From contig CALKVC010000054.1 of NCBI GenBank assembly GCA_937996595.1, forward strand, positions 1-55,493: a DNA stretch of 55,493 nucleotides. The letters run 5' to 3'. The position numbers and the translations under genes are program-made. Source of the stretch: an uncultured Chitinophagaceae bacterium. Lineage in GTDB: Bacteria; Bacteroidota; Bacteroidia; Chitinophagales; Chitinophagaceae. This document shows, piece after piece, positions 19,435-28,084 of the stretch; the first letter of the stretch is position 1, and the number at the start of each line of letters is the position of its first letter. A model generated the notes under the pieces. That model ran no database searches and was not told where the DNA came from. It saw nothing but the letters and a program-made list of their open reading frames with translations.

Positions 19435-19995
19435 ATGCCGCTCAAGCAATCATCATTTAATTTTGATTTTGTACAGGAAGAAACTGTACAGGACGTATTA
19501 CCTGTATTGCAGGAACCGGAAGTGGCCGTGCAGGAGCCGTCAAGGCCTGCGGTACTTCGGTTAAAGCAGTTGAAAACACAACCCAAGATGGAAGAGCAGG
19601 TTAAATCTGCCCGCGGGCGGATGAAGCTGGCTGATATGAATGCGATGGCCGATAAGATTGAAGTGCCGGATGACAAAGAGTTATTTGAAAAAAGCTATTA
19701 CAGTATAGGTACGGTTTCCGCCATGTTTAAAGTTAACCAATCGCTGATCAGGTATTGGGAAAATGAATTTGACATACTGAAGCCTAAAAAGAATGGAAAA
19801 GGTGACAGGCATTTCAGGCCTGAAGATGTGAAAAACCTGAAACTGATTTACCAGTTATTGCGGGAAAGGAAGTATACGATAGAAGGGGCGAAGGAGTTTT
19901 TAAAGAAGAACAAGAACGCGGAAATGAAATTTGCCATGGTAGAGTCACTAAAAAAGTTAAAATCATTCCTGCACGAATTAAAAGCTAACCTATAA
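19435..19995 (+). CDS. MerR-family transcriptional regulator
   Basis: A 186-residue protein with an unusually long, low-complexity N-terminal part (about 1-80, rich in Glu, Val, Pro and Gln). A MerR winged helix-turn-helix (about 88-157) then follows: YYSIGTVSAMFKVNQSLIRYWE, then GDRHFRPEDVKNLKLIYQLL. The usual long dimerisation helix and metal-binding cysteines are missing. It probably binds DNA without sensing a metal. Located between a wall peptidase and a thioredoxin-like gene on the same strand, and 9 bases before the latter. Confidence 0.88.
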   Translation: MPLKQSSFNFDFVQEETVQDVLPVLQEPEVAVQEPSRPAVLRLKQLKTQPKMEEQVKSARGRMKLADMNAMADKIEVPDDKELFEKSYYSIGTVSAMFKVNQSLIRYWENEFDILKPKKNGKGDRHFRPEDVKNLKLIYQLLRERKYTIEGAKEFLKKNKNAEMKFAMVESLKKLKSFLHELKANL

Positions 19996-20004
19996 TAGAA
20001 AAAT

Positions 20005-20523
20005 ATGATCCGGCCTGTATTTTTTTGCCTGGTTGTTAACCTGGCATTTATAACTAACCTTTATGCACAAACGCCATACACCGTTTCAAAAGACGAAAAG
20101 CACCCTGAAGTAACCGTACTAACAGGAATTGTTACCAAATACGCCCTGCAGAACTACGATATGTTTTCCTGGTATTCATCTAACCAGGCCATTTATGAAC
20201 CTGCACCTGAAATTGTAAAAGCCATGGAATTGGCAAAAGACAACATACAATTTGTTGTTTTTGGTGGTACCTGGTGCGAAGACACGCAGTTTATCATACC
20301 GAGGTTTTTTAAATTACAGGAGATGAGCGGTTTTCCTGATAAGAGCATCAGTTTTTTTGCCGTAAACCGCAATAAAGTAACATTGGGAAACATTACAGCC
20401 GCTTTCAAAATTACCAATGTGCCTACTATCATAGTAATGAAAGATGGCAAAGAAGCCGGGCGTATTGTTGAATATGGTAAAACCGGTAAATGGGATGCCG
20501 AACTGGCGGAGTTGCTTAAATAA
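20005..20523 (+). CDS. Secreted thioredoxin-like protein with single-Cys active site
   Basis: 172 residues with a signal peptide (1-21, ending NLYAQ) and a thioredoxin fold. The active-site loop reads FGGTWCEDTQ: Cys91 is present, but the second cysteine of CxxC is replaced by Thr94. The cis-proline segment TNVPTIIVMKDGKEAGRIVE is intact. A monothiol site points to a disulfide isomerase or binding role rather than a simple reductase. The gene overlaps the convergent mscS-type gene by 8 bases (20516-20523). Related proteins with WCEDT or WCxDS loops occur in Bacteroidota, as I recall. Confidence 0.82.
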   Translation: MIRPVFFCLVVNLAFITNLYAQTPYTVSKDEKHPEVTVLTGIVTKYALQNYDMFSWYSSNQAIYEPAPEIVKAMELAKDNIQFVVFGGTWCEDTQFIIPRFFKLQEMSGFPDKSISFFAVNRNKVTLGNITAAFKITNVPTIIVMKDGKEAGRIVEYGKTGKWDAELAELLK

Positions 20524-21643
20524 TCGGCCTGCTTTTACTGTCACCGGTTCCTGTATCATTATTGAATATATTTATATCATTGCCACCGGAGGCCAGTTCC
20601 AGTTGCAGGCTTTCCACTTCATATTTAAGGAAAAGGTTCAATGTCTGCCTGAACTGGTTGAATTCAGCCATGCTGCAATGCCCGGTAAAAAATTCGATGC
20701 TGATAGTGATACCGCTTTTATTGAAATCTGAAAAGAATACACTGTGTTTTTCAACCAGGCCCTGATTTTTTTCCAGGAATGCATGGCAGTTTCTTATCAA
20801 TTTTTCTATGGAAGCAGTTGGAGAAGCGGGAACAAATTCCAGTTTTATTTCAGCCCTTCGCTGTATCCTCAGGCTCATGTTATCAACCACACTGTCTACC
20901 ATCTGTTTGTTAGGAACGGTTACGAGTGTTTTGTCAATGGTTCTTATCCTGGTGCTTCTTAAACCGATATGTTCTACCGTGCCGCTTACATTGTTAACTT
21001 TAAGGAAGTCGCCGGTAAAAAATGGCTTGTCAAAAAAAATGATGAATGAAGCAATCAGGTTTTCCAGGCTTTCTTTTGCAGCCAATGCCATGGCGGCTCC
21101 TACAATACTTAAACCGGTGAGTACGGTGCCAACATCCTGGTTGAACCCGGCTTTTATGATGAGCAAAATACCCAGTATGGTAACAATCACTTTCAGAAAG
21201 TCGCGGAAGAATACGATGAGCTGGTCGTCGCTTTTATCTTTTGTAGCTTTTGCCTTTTGTTCAAGGATAAGTGCAATAAAATCTATAAGGCTTGTTACAA
21301 ACCAGATGAAATAAATGATGATGAGGCAGGTTCCGGTTTTTTCAAGGATTTCATCTGTGCCATGCCCGTATATCTTGAAAAGCCAGGCTTCCGGAAAATT
21401 CAGTTTGTCGATGGCAAAAACGGAAATGCAAATACTGATGAACCAGGCCAGCGGTTTTATGATCAATGCTACAAATTCCTTTTTTTCTATTGTCTTCCAG
21501 TTTCTGCGAACAAATATGAAAAGGAGCGATGCTACTGATTTGGAAATTGTTTTCCTAAAAATCAGTACAAGTATAATGGTGCCGAAAACAGCAAAGATGG
21601 TCCTTACACTATTGTCAAGTATGATGTTGTCAAGGAATTTCAT
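20516..21643 (-). CDS. MscS-family mechanosensitive ion channel
   Basis: A 375-residue inner-membrane protein with several N-terminal helices (about 10-185). The pore/beta-domain motif follows: GLSIVGAAMALAAKESLENL, then FFDKPFFTGDFLKVNNVSGTVEHIGLRSTRIRT and VPNKQMVDSVVDN. It opens under membrane tension to release solutes in hypo-osmotic shock. It is the last gene of a seven-gene minus-strand run starting with rsfS, 13 bases after the propeller gene. Confidence 0.93.
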   Translation of the reverse strand: MKFLDNIILDNSVRTIFAVFGTIILVLIFRKTISKSVASLLFIFVRRNWKTIEKKEFVALIIKPLAWFISICISVFAIDKLNFPEAWLFKIYGHGTDEILEKTGTCLIIIYFIWFVTSLIDFIALILEQKAKATKDKSDDQLIVFFRDFLKVIVTILGILLIIKAGFNQDVGTVLTGLSIVGAAMALAAKESLENLIASFIIFFDKPFFTGDFLKVNNVSGTVEHIGLRSTRIRTIDKTLVTVPNKQMVDSVVDNMSLRIQRRAEIKLEFVPASPTASIEKLIRNCHAFLEKNQGLVEKHSVFFSDFNKSGITISIEFFTGHCSMAEFNQFRQTLNLFLKYEVESLQLELASGGNDINIFNNDTGTGDSKSRPII

Positions 21644-21656
21644 CAGGCAAAATTAA

Positions 21657-22508
21657 CTATTCAAACCTGTAAATTTCCAGTGCATTTTTTTTGAGCAGGT
21701 ACAGTTTTCCGTTTACCGCTTTGATGGAAACATAATCCTTAACAAAAGAGGGCAATACATATGTTTTTAGGTTCAGGGATTGTAATTCATAGCTGTACAG
21801 CATGTTATTTGAAAATCCGAACAGTTTGTTTCCCGAAATCGCAATATCAGACCAGCTAGTGAATGGTAGCCTTGTTTTAAATGCACCATAGTAATCAAAA
21901 ATGTAAAATCCTTTCATGGCATCATACAGGAAAACCTGGTTCCTGCTGTCTATGATGTATTGGGGAGACGGAATCGTATCCAGCAATTGCCTCATATCGG
22001 GGCTTTCCAGGAGCATTTTCCCGGTTTCATCAATTTTCTTAAGCTTATTGTCCTGTTCATCAAAAAGCCAGATATTATTATCATATGAGGTGGATATGGC
22101 ATTTACGCTAAAAATTCCCTGTTTGCGGAAGTTGATGCTGTTTCTTTGAGAAAGGAACCTGTCCAGTACAACCACTGACGAATAATTTTTATAATATACC
22201 AGGATCTTTAGCGGGTTATTTACATCAATAAGGGTTGGGTTACCATATTTTCTCACGTCGTTGAACACGGCAACGGAATCACCTTTGCCATTTAATTTTT
22301 TAAGCCGGTTGCCGGAACTGATGAGGTAAATATTGTCAAGTATGTCTACATTCAGGTAAATGAAATCGCCTGGAATGGAACGTTCGAACCTGAATATTGA
22401 ATCTGCGTTTGTATTGTAACCGCTTCCCTGCATAACAGGTGTTTGTGCATAACCGTTAATGAGGAAGCCGAAAATGAGTACCGGTAAATATATTGAACGG
22501 GCTATCAT
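21657..22508 (-). CDS. Secreted beta-propeller-like protein of unknown function
   Basis: 283 residues with a signal peptide (1-21, ending INGYAQ). The rest is a series of about six short beta-rich repeats of the kind 'D-x-x-x-N-I-Y-L-I/ D-N-N-I-W-L-F / R-N-Q-V-F-L-Y / N-G-K-L-Y-L-L', as in NHL/6-bladed propeller folds. No catalytic residues are recognisable. It starts 1 base after the lpxH stop and is 13 bases before mscS, so it is probably translated with lpxH. A periplasmic sensor or scaffold is possible, but I do not recognise a characterised relative. Confidence 0.7.
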   Translation of the reverse strand: MIARSIYLPVLIFGFLINGYAQTPVMQGSGYNTNADSIFRFERSIPGDFIYLNVDILDNIYLISSGNRLKKLNGKGDSVAVFNDVRKYGNPTLIDVNNPLKILVYYKNYSSVVVLDRFLSQRNSINFRKQGIFSVNAISTSYDNNIWLFDEQDNKLKKIDETGKMLLESPDMRQLLDTIPSPQYIIDSRNQVFLYDAMKGFYIFDYYGAFKTRLPFTSWSDIAISGNKLFGFSNNMLYSYELQSLNLKTYVLPSFVKDYVSIKAVNGKLYLLKKNALEIYRFE

Positions 22509-22509
22509 G

Positions 22510-23268
22510 TTATTTGCTGTTGTAATATTTCAGAACCATATCATGGCCGTCAAAAACGGCATAGCTGTCATATTTTATCCAGTCTCCGAGGTTCAGGTAG
22601 CGGCTGTTTTCGCTTAAGTTAATGTCGAGCGGAAGGTGTCTGTGCCCGAAAACAAAATAGTGATAATGCTTTTTTGATAATACCTCTTTACAATACTGGA
22701 TGAGCCACTCTTTGTCTTCTCCCAGGAACACTTCATCAGACTGCCCCGTTTGTGCCCTGCTTTTCCTGCTGAAATAACCTGCAATTCCCATACCGATATA
22801 GGGAGGGAGGATACCGAAAAGCCACTGGCAGGTTTTATTACGGAATACTTTTTTTATGAATTTGTAACCATGGTCTCCCGGGCCCAGCCCGTCACCATGG
22901 CCAATGAGGAAGTGCCTGCCGTTAAAAATGAATTCCTTCGGTTCAAAAAAGACGGGTATATTCAGTTCCTTCTGAAAATAATCTGTCATCCACATATCGT
23001 GGTTGCCAACAAAAAAATAGACCGGAATGCCGGCATCGGTAATTTCTGCCAGTTTACCCAGGATCCTTACATAGCCTTTCGGTACCACTTTCCTGTATTC
23101 ATACCAAAAATCAAACAGGTCGCCAAGGATGAATATTTCAGCGGCGTCATGCTTTATCTCATCGAGGAACCGGATAATCTTTTTTTCTCGTGTAAGGCTT
23201 TCCGTTACATTCGGGGCGCCAAGGTGGAAATCTGACAGGAAATATATTTTCTTTGGTGTGGGCGTCAT
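22510..23268 (-). CDS. lpxH: UDP-2,3-diacylglucosamine diphosphatase (LpxH-type)
   Basis: A 252-residue calcineurin-like phosphoesterase that hydrolyses UDP-2,3-diacylglucosamine to lipid X in lipid A synthesis, on the cytoplasmic face of the inner membrane. All dimetal motifs are visible: DFHLG (Asp13, His15), GDLFDFW (Asp50), GNHD (Asn89, His90), GHGD (His124) and GHRH (near 218). The insertion region YFSRKSR fits LpxH. It sits in the rsfS-ftsH run, and FtsH controls lipid A synthesis in other bacteria, so the grouping is sensible. Confidence 0.9.
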   Translation of the reverse strand: MTPTPKKIYFLSDFHLGAPNVTESLTREKKIIRFLDEIKHDAAEIFILGDLFDFWYEYRKVVPKGYVRILGKLAEITDAGIPVYFFVGNHDMWMTDYFQKELNIPVFFEPKEFIFNGRHFLIGHGDGLGPGDHGYKFIKKVFRNKTCQWLFGILPPYIGMGIAGYFSRKSRAQTGQSDEVFLGEDKEWLIQYCKEVLSKKHYHYFVFGHRHLPLDINLSENSRYLNLGDWIKYDSYAVFDGHDMVLKYYNSK

Positions 23269-23278
23269 TGAAATACAA

Positions 23279-23707
23279 TTACGGTTTGTTCTTTTCCTGC
23301 AGGTATTTCAACACATCACCGGTTGCAATCTCTTTCATTCCGTGTATACTGCCATTGTACCAGTAGATCCATGATTGAGATGGGGATCCCTCGTGGTATA
23401 CAGTTACCAGTTCCCTTTTGTATAGCGGTGTTTCGCCCGGTTCCACATTCAGCCCTTCATAATCATCCAGTTGCTGTATGGCCCAGTTGAATTCATCGGG
23501 GTTGTTTACTGCATATAATTCACCTGTAATAAAAGAATCACCGTTTGCCGGTATGGCAACAGGAAAAGGGCCTTTGTCGTAAAACTTGCCTTTTACCACG
23601 GCTTCGCCTATCAGCCTGAAATACTGGGTGAGGTAGTTATAAGCGGGATTACGGAACCCACTGCGAAGTGAACCATAAACAAATAGCTGTTGTGTGGGAT
23701 TATGCAT
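23279..23707 (-). CDS. Gamma-glutamylcyclotransferase-like (AIG2/GGCT) protein
   Basis: A 142-residue protein of the GGCT fold. VYGSLRSG (about residues 10-17) is the substrate loop, LDDYEG (about 79-84) carries the catalytic Glu, and YKRELVTV follows. Members release 5-oxoproline from gamma-glutamyl amines or are of unknown specificity. It lies 10 bases before lpxH in the same direction. Confidence 0.85.
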   Translation of the reverse strand: MHNPTQQLFVYGSLRSGFRNPAYNYLTQYFRLIGEAVVKGKFYDKGPFPVAIPANGDSFITGELYAVNNPDEFNWAIQQLDDYEGLNVEPGETPLYKRELVTVYHEGSPSQSWIYWYNGSIHGMKEIATGDVLKYLQEKNKP

Positions 23708-23745
23708 GTGATTTGATTTAAAAATGCTCTATCAATATTTTCCGG

Positions 23746-24366
23746 TCATGCTTCTACCAGGAAACAATATACTTCTTTTGGGCCGTGTACGCCGGTAACC
23801 AGGGTTTTTTCTATATCTGCCGTCCTGCTTGGCCCGCTGGCAAAAGTAATGAGTGAAGGCATCTTGCCGGCATATTTTTCTTTCAGCAACAGCAATGCAT
23901 CTTTAATGTCATAAACAACCTGGTTGCTGAATGCTACGCATATATGAACCGGGGCGTACACACTGGTTGTTCTTCCGCTATGCTGGGCCGTGCTCATTAC
24001 CACTGTACCGGTTCTGGCTACCAGGTATTCGCATCCGGTTACTGCTATTTCACAACCGGCCAGGCTCGGGTAACTGCTGATATTGAAAAGGGAAGCCATT
24101 TTATCTTCTTTAAAAAAGATCTTTGTCCAGTTTTTTTCAACCAGCAATTGCTGCAACTGTAATTTCAGGTCATTTATATCTGTGCAGAAAGCAAATCGGC
24201 CCTGCAGTTTGGTGAATTCCTCCGCGAACTGGACGGAAAGGTCATCGTTTGCCGGTTTAAAAACAGGCTGTGTTCCCTCGCTGTGCGGAAAAGGCAATGG
24301 CACCGGATTATTCAGTGCCTGCCTTATTTTCTTTAATATGTTTTCCCTGGCAGGTGATACAGCCAT
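23746..24366 (-). CDS. lutC: LUD domain protein, LutC/YkgG type
   Basis: A 206-residue LUD-domain protein. The N-terminal helix (SPARENILKKIRQAL) and the C-terminal core ARTGTVVMSTAQHSGRTTS followed by ITFASGPSRTADIEKTLVTG are typical of LutC. LutC is a subunit of the LutABC L-lactate oxidation complex. The lutB-like partner is some 20 kb away (43694-45082), and no lutA is present in the window. Here the gene follows ftsH after 7 bases, so its expression may be tied to that operon. Confidence 0.85.
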   Translation of the reverse strand: MAVSPARENILKKIRQALNNPVPLPFPHSEGTQPVFKPANDDLSVQFAEEFTKLQGRFAFCTDINDLKLQLQQLLVEKNWTKIFFKEDKMASLFNISSYPSLAGCEIAVTGCEYLVARTGTVVMSTAQHSGRTTSVYAPVHICVAFSNQVVYDIKDALLLLKEKYAGKMPSLITFASGPSRTADIEKTLVTGVHGPKEVYCFLVEA

Positions 24367-24373
24367 AACCGTT

Positions 24374-26461
24374 CTAAATTAAAGGCGGATTTTTTAATTC
24401 ATCCGGGATAGTTGTTTTTGGTTCTTCGCTCACTGTTTCTTCGGGTGTAATGTCCAGTAGTTTTTTCTCCTCATAAGGACGTTTTCCTATAAGGGCTTCC
24501 ACATCACTTTTAAATAAAACTTCTTTAACAAGCAGTTCTTTGGCCAGTTTTTCTACGGCATCTTTCTTATCAAGTAATAGCTGCTTGGTTTTTTCATAAG
24601 CGGAATCAATCAGTTTCCTCACTTCCTGGTCTATCATTTTGCCAGTTTCCTCACTGAATGGTTTGGTGAAAACATTTTCCTGGTTAGGGTCGTAGAAACT
24701 AACGTTTCCAACCTTATCATTCATGCCATACACCGTAATCATGCTATAGGCTATCTTGGTTATTTGTTGCAGGTCGTTACTGGCCCCGGTGCTTATCTTT
24801 CCAAAAAAGATATCTTCACTCGCACGGCCGCCCAGTGTCATGCAAATCTGGTCAATCAACTGGTCGGTATTGTACAGGTATTGTTCTTTTGGTGTGTATT
24901 GGGCATATCCCAGGGCTGCCGTACCTCTGGGCACAATGGTGACTTTTAATAACGGGTATGCATGCTCGAGGAACCAGCCGCAAATAGCATGGCCGGCCTC
25001 GTGATAGGCGATGATTTCCTTTTCTTCCGGTGAAATGATCTTGTTTTTCTTTTCAAGCCCGCCAATTACCCGGTCGATAGCATCCTGGAAATCGCTCATG
25101 TCTACTGCTTCTTTATTTTTCCTGGCGGCAATAAGGGCGGCTTCGTTACAAACATTGGCGATATCGGCGCCCGCAAAACCTGGTGTTTGTTCTGCCAGTT
25201 TATGTAAATCCAGTTTTTGTGATACCTTAATGGGTGCCAGGTGAACTTTAAAGATGGCTTCACGGCCAACCAGGTCGGGCCTGTCAATGGTAATCTGCCT
25301 GTCGAAACGGCCTGGCCTCAGCAAGGCGTTATCCAGTACATCCGGCCGGTTGGTGGCGGCCAGGATGATGATGCCCAGGTCGGTTCCAAAGCCATCCATT
25401 TCAACCAGCAGCTGGTTCAATGTATTTTCCCTTTCATCATTGCTCATCATCATGTTCTTTCCACGGGCACGGCCGATAGCATCAATTTCATCTATGAATA
25501 TGATGCAGGGAGCCTTTTCCCTTGCCTGTTTAAATAAGTCGCGCACACGGCTGGCGCCCACACCCACAAACATCTCCACAAAATCACTTCCGCTTAAACT
25601 GAAGAAAGGAACCTGGGCTTCCCCGGCAACGGCCTTGGCTAATAATGTTTTTCCGGTTCCCGGAGGACCAACCAGTAAGGCGCCTTTTGGAATCTTACCA
25701 CCGAGGTTGGTGTATTTTTTGGGGTTTTTAAGAAAATCAACGATTTCCATCACTTCCACTTTGGCTTCATCAAGGCCGGCTACATCGCCAAAATTGATGT
25801 TAACGCGTGTACCTTTTTCAAAAAGGGTGGCTTTGGATTTGCCGATATTGAAAATACCGCCGGGTCCGCCAGCCCCGCCGGGTCCGCCAACTTTTCTCAT
25901 CATCAGAACAAACAAGAATGCGATGAGTAAAATGGGCAATAAAGTACTTAATATCTGTCCAAACAGTTCACCTTCATCATCCGGTGAATCAGAAACCTGT
26001 TTCAGTTCGGGATGTGCCTTGTAAAATTCGCTCATCTGGGAAGCGAATGTTTTGTCATCGATAATGCTGAAAAACAACTGAGGCGGGTTAAGTCGTGCTG
26101 CTGCATCATATTTTTTTTCATCCTCTTTGTCATTCAGCACCTGTTTGTACCAGGCCGATTTATTGGTTAAGCTGTCTTTATTAAGGAAAACACGAACCAG
26201 TTTCTTGTTCCTGATCGTCTTTATTTTTTCAACATCGCCATTCAACAGCATGGCATAAAATTGCTGCTGGTCGGTTTCAATACCGGAGCTGTTAACACCA
26301 CGCATGAGATTATAAGAGATGATGGCAATCAATATGATGCCATAAATCCAGTAAATATTGAATTTGTTCTTTCTTTTCAGCGGATCATCTCCACCCGGAG
26401 TTAGGTTATCGGGATTAAATTTTCTTTTATTGTTTTGTTGGTCCATATGCTGTTGTTTCAT
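24374..26461 (-). CDS. ftsH: ATP-dependent zinc metalloprotease FtsH
   Basis: 695 residues. Two membrane helices (about 34-51 and 170-188) flank the periplasmic domain, followed by a glycine-rich linker (GGPGGAGGPGG, 192-202). The AAA+ domain has Walker A GPPGTGKT (265-272), Walker B IIFIDEID (320-327) and the SRH ATNRPDVLDNALLRPGRFDR (369-388). The zinc protease site is HEAGH (487-491). It degrades membrane and short-lived cytosolic proteins. The ATG five codons in (26444-26446) is an alternative start. Preceded by rsfS, a neighbour order common in Bacteroidota. Confidence 0.97.
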   Translation of the reverse strand: MKQQHMDQQNNKRKFNPDNLTPGGDDPLKRKNKFNIYWIYGIILIAIISYNLMRGVNSSGIETDQQQFYAMLLNGDVEKIKTIRNKKLVRVFLNKDSLTNKSAWYKQVLNDKEDEKKYDAAARLNPPQLFFSIIDDKTFASQMSEFYKAHPELKQVSDSPDDEGELFGQILSTLLPILLIAFLFVLMMRKVGGPGGAGGPGGIFNIGKSKATLFEKGTRVNINFGDVAGLDEAKVEVMEIVDFLKNPKKYTNLGGKIPKGALLVGPPGTGKTLLAKAVAGEAQVPFFSLSGSDFVEMFVGVGASRVRDLFKQAREKAPCIIFIDEIDAIGRARGKNMMMSNDERENTLNQLLVEMDGFGTDLGIIILAATNRPDVLDNALLRPGRFDRQITIDRPDLVGREAIFKVHLAPIKVSQKLDLHKLAEQTPGFAGADIANVCNEAALIAARKNKEAVDMSDFQDAIDRVIGGLEKKNKIISPEEKEIIAYHEAGHAICGWFLEHAYPLLKVTIVPRGTAALGYAQYTPKEQYLYNTDQLIDQICMTLGGRASEDIFFGKISTGASNDLQQITKIAYSMITVYGMNDKVGNVSFYDPNQENVFTKPFSEETGKMIDQEVRKLIDSAYEKTKQLLLDKKDAVEKLAKELLVKEVLFKSDVEALIGKRPYEEKKLLDITPEETVSEEPKTTIPDELKNPPLI

Positions 26462-26490
26462 TAACCGGCCTTACCGGTTATTTTTATAGG

Positions 26491-26895
26491 TTAATCATTG
26501 TGTTCCATTACGGGTGCGTCGCTCCAAAGTTCTTCCAGTTGATAAAATTTCCTGGGTTCGGGCAACATCACATGAACCACTATGTTTACAAAATCTATTA
26601 ATATCCATTGTTCTGCCTGCCTGCCTTCATGTTTGAATGGCCGCTCGTTGCAGTTTTCTTTAACTTCTTCCTCAATATTATCTGCGATGGCTCTAAGCTG
26701 GTTATTGTTGCTTGCCTGGCAAATGATAAAAAAATCTGCCACAGCTTCGGGTATCTTTCTAAGGTCGAGGCTGATAATATTTTCGCCCTTTTTTTCCTGG
26801 ATGGCGTGGATGATTGTCTTGAAAATTTTACTATTCCTGGTTAACCGGACCTGGCCGCTTTTTTTACGGCTCTTTAATGCTTCGATGTTGTTCAA
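26491..26895 (-). CDS. rsfS: Ribosomal silencing factor RsfS
   Basis: A 134-residue RsfS/DUF143 protein. It binds ribosomal protein L14 and blocks subunit joining in slow growth. The core KGENIISLDLRKIPEAVADF, then CQASNNNQLRAIADNIEEEV, and GRQAEQWILIDFVNIVVHVM is diagnostic. The N-terminal 25 residues are a basic extension. First gene of the minus-strand run that continues into ftsH; divergent from birA. Confidence 0.93.
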   Translation of the reverse strand: MNNIEALKSRKKSGQVRLTRNSKIFKTIIHAIQEKKGENIISLDLRKIPEAVADFFIICQASNNNQLRAIADNIEEEVKENCNERPFKHEGRQAEQWILIDFVNIVVHVMLPEPRKFYQLEELWSDAPVMEHND

Positions 26896-27000
26896 ATCTT
26901 TCTCAATTTTATTTAAAATATAAACAGGGCTAGGGATGTAATTTTCCGGTAGCTTGCAACTTGATTCAAAAGTACTATTTCTTTGTCATTTGATACAGGT

Positions 27001-27738
27001 ATGGAAGCAATAGAAATGTTTAATTTACTGGAAACAACAGACAGTACCAACAACTATGCCATGGCTATGGTTCATGCAGGATTGGCTAAACATGGCATGG
27101 CCTGGTTTGCCAGGGAGCAAACCATGGGAAAGGGGCAACATGGCAAAAGCTGGGAGAGCCGTGCCGGCCAGAATATCATTATCAGCATGGTTTTTCAGCC
27201 GGGCCGGGCTTTTTTTCAGAAACAATTTCTATTTAATGCTACGGTAACCATGGCCTGTTTTGATTTTTTTAAGGGATTGGCGGGCCCGGAATCTTCCATA
27301 AAATGGCCAAATGATATCTATTGGCGTGACAGAAAGGCAGGTGGTATCCTTATTGAAAACAAATTGATGGGTAATAACTGGAACTGGTCGGTGGTTGGTA
27401 TTGGCATAAACGTTAACCAGGATAGCTTTTCAAAAAAACTGGTAAATCCTGTTTCCCTGAGCCAGATTTGCGGGAGAAAATTTGATCCGCCGGCACTGGG
27501 AAAAGAACTTCACCGGTTAGTTTGCCTGGCGATAGATACAACCTATGCAAAAGATTTTAAATCTACTCTGAACCGTTACAATGAGCATCTTTATTTATGC
27601 GGAAAAACAGCCCGGTTAAGAAAAGGAAATATTACTTTCGACACAACGATTAAGCGGGTAAACGAATTTGGCCAGCTAATCACGCAGGATGCTGTTGAAC
27701 GGGCTTTTAATTTTGGTGAAGTGGAATTGCTTGTTTAG
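27001..27738 (+). CDS. birA: Biotin--[acetyl-CoA-carboxylase] ligase
   Basis: About 245 residues, a monofunctional (class I) biotin protein ligase with no N-terminal DNA-binding domain. The start LLETTDSTNNYA, the biotinyl-AMP loop GKGQHGKSW (about 43-51) and KWPNDIYWRDRKAGGILIE are the conserved catalytic segments. It attaches biotin to carboxylase carrier domains. The frame extends to a TTG at 26983, but ATG at 27001 (or 27016) gives the family-like start. Confidence 0.93.
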   Translation: MEAIEMFNLLETTDSTNNYAMAMVHAGLAKHGMAWFAREQTMGKGQHGKSWESRAGQNIIISMVFQPGRAFFQKQFLFNATVTMACFDFFKGLAGPESSIKWPNDIYWRDRKAGGILIENKLMGNNWNWSVVGIGINVNQDSFSKKLVNPVSLSQICGRKFDPPALGKELHRLVCLAIDTTYAKDFKSTLNRYNEHLYLCGKTARLRKGNITFDTTIKRVNEFGQLITQDAVERAFNFGEVELLV

Positions 27739-27751
27739 TCTCCCATTTGAG

Positions 27752-28084
27752 TCAGGATCCTTCTTCGGCAGCCCTTGCCTCTATTTCATATTTATTGTTG
27801 TGATATCCATGCTTGATGGATTCTGCCAGGTATTTTAGGATAAAACCCCAAAAGCCATGTTCCTTAAACTGCCTGATATGGCAAAGTTCATGGTTTACCC
27901 ATCTTTTATTTTGCAGGAATTCTTCTTTACGGGTGCGGTGCAGGTGAATCGTATTGCCTAATACCATCGCTACCTTATCTGTTCCCAACTTTGCAGCAGC
28001 CAGCCGGGCAACCCAGGAATTTTCTTTTATATGAATGGTGGATTTATCCAATGTTTTTCCAGGCGGCCAGTATTTCTGCCGCAT
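27752..28084 (-). CDS. Small putative zinc-binding HExxH protein (DUF4157-like)
   Basis: A 110-residue protein with the motif WVNHELCHIRQF (HExxH, about residues 64-75), which fits a minimal metallopeptidase-like zinc site. No signal peptide or transmembrane helix is evident. Short Bacteroidota proteins of this type are familiar to me, but without a known function. Its start overlaps the end of bcp by 41 bases in another frame, after bcp itself overlaps the peptidase gene by 4 bases, so the three are probably translated together. The first ~13 residues could be over-predicted if a later non-ATG start is used. Confidence 0.72.
   Translation of the reverse strand: MRQKYWPPGKTLDKSTIHIKENSWVARLAAAKLGTDKVAMVLGNTIHLHRTRKEEFLQNKRWVNHELCHIRQFKEHGFWGFILKYLAESIKHGYHNNKYEIEARAAEEGS

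Noticed and set aside
25254..26024. 256-codon open frame on the plus strand opposite ftsH
   Set aside because: It is fully inside ftsH on the other strand, shows no family features, and its Ser/Pro/Ile-rich composition is that of a shadow frame of a conserved gene.
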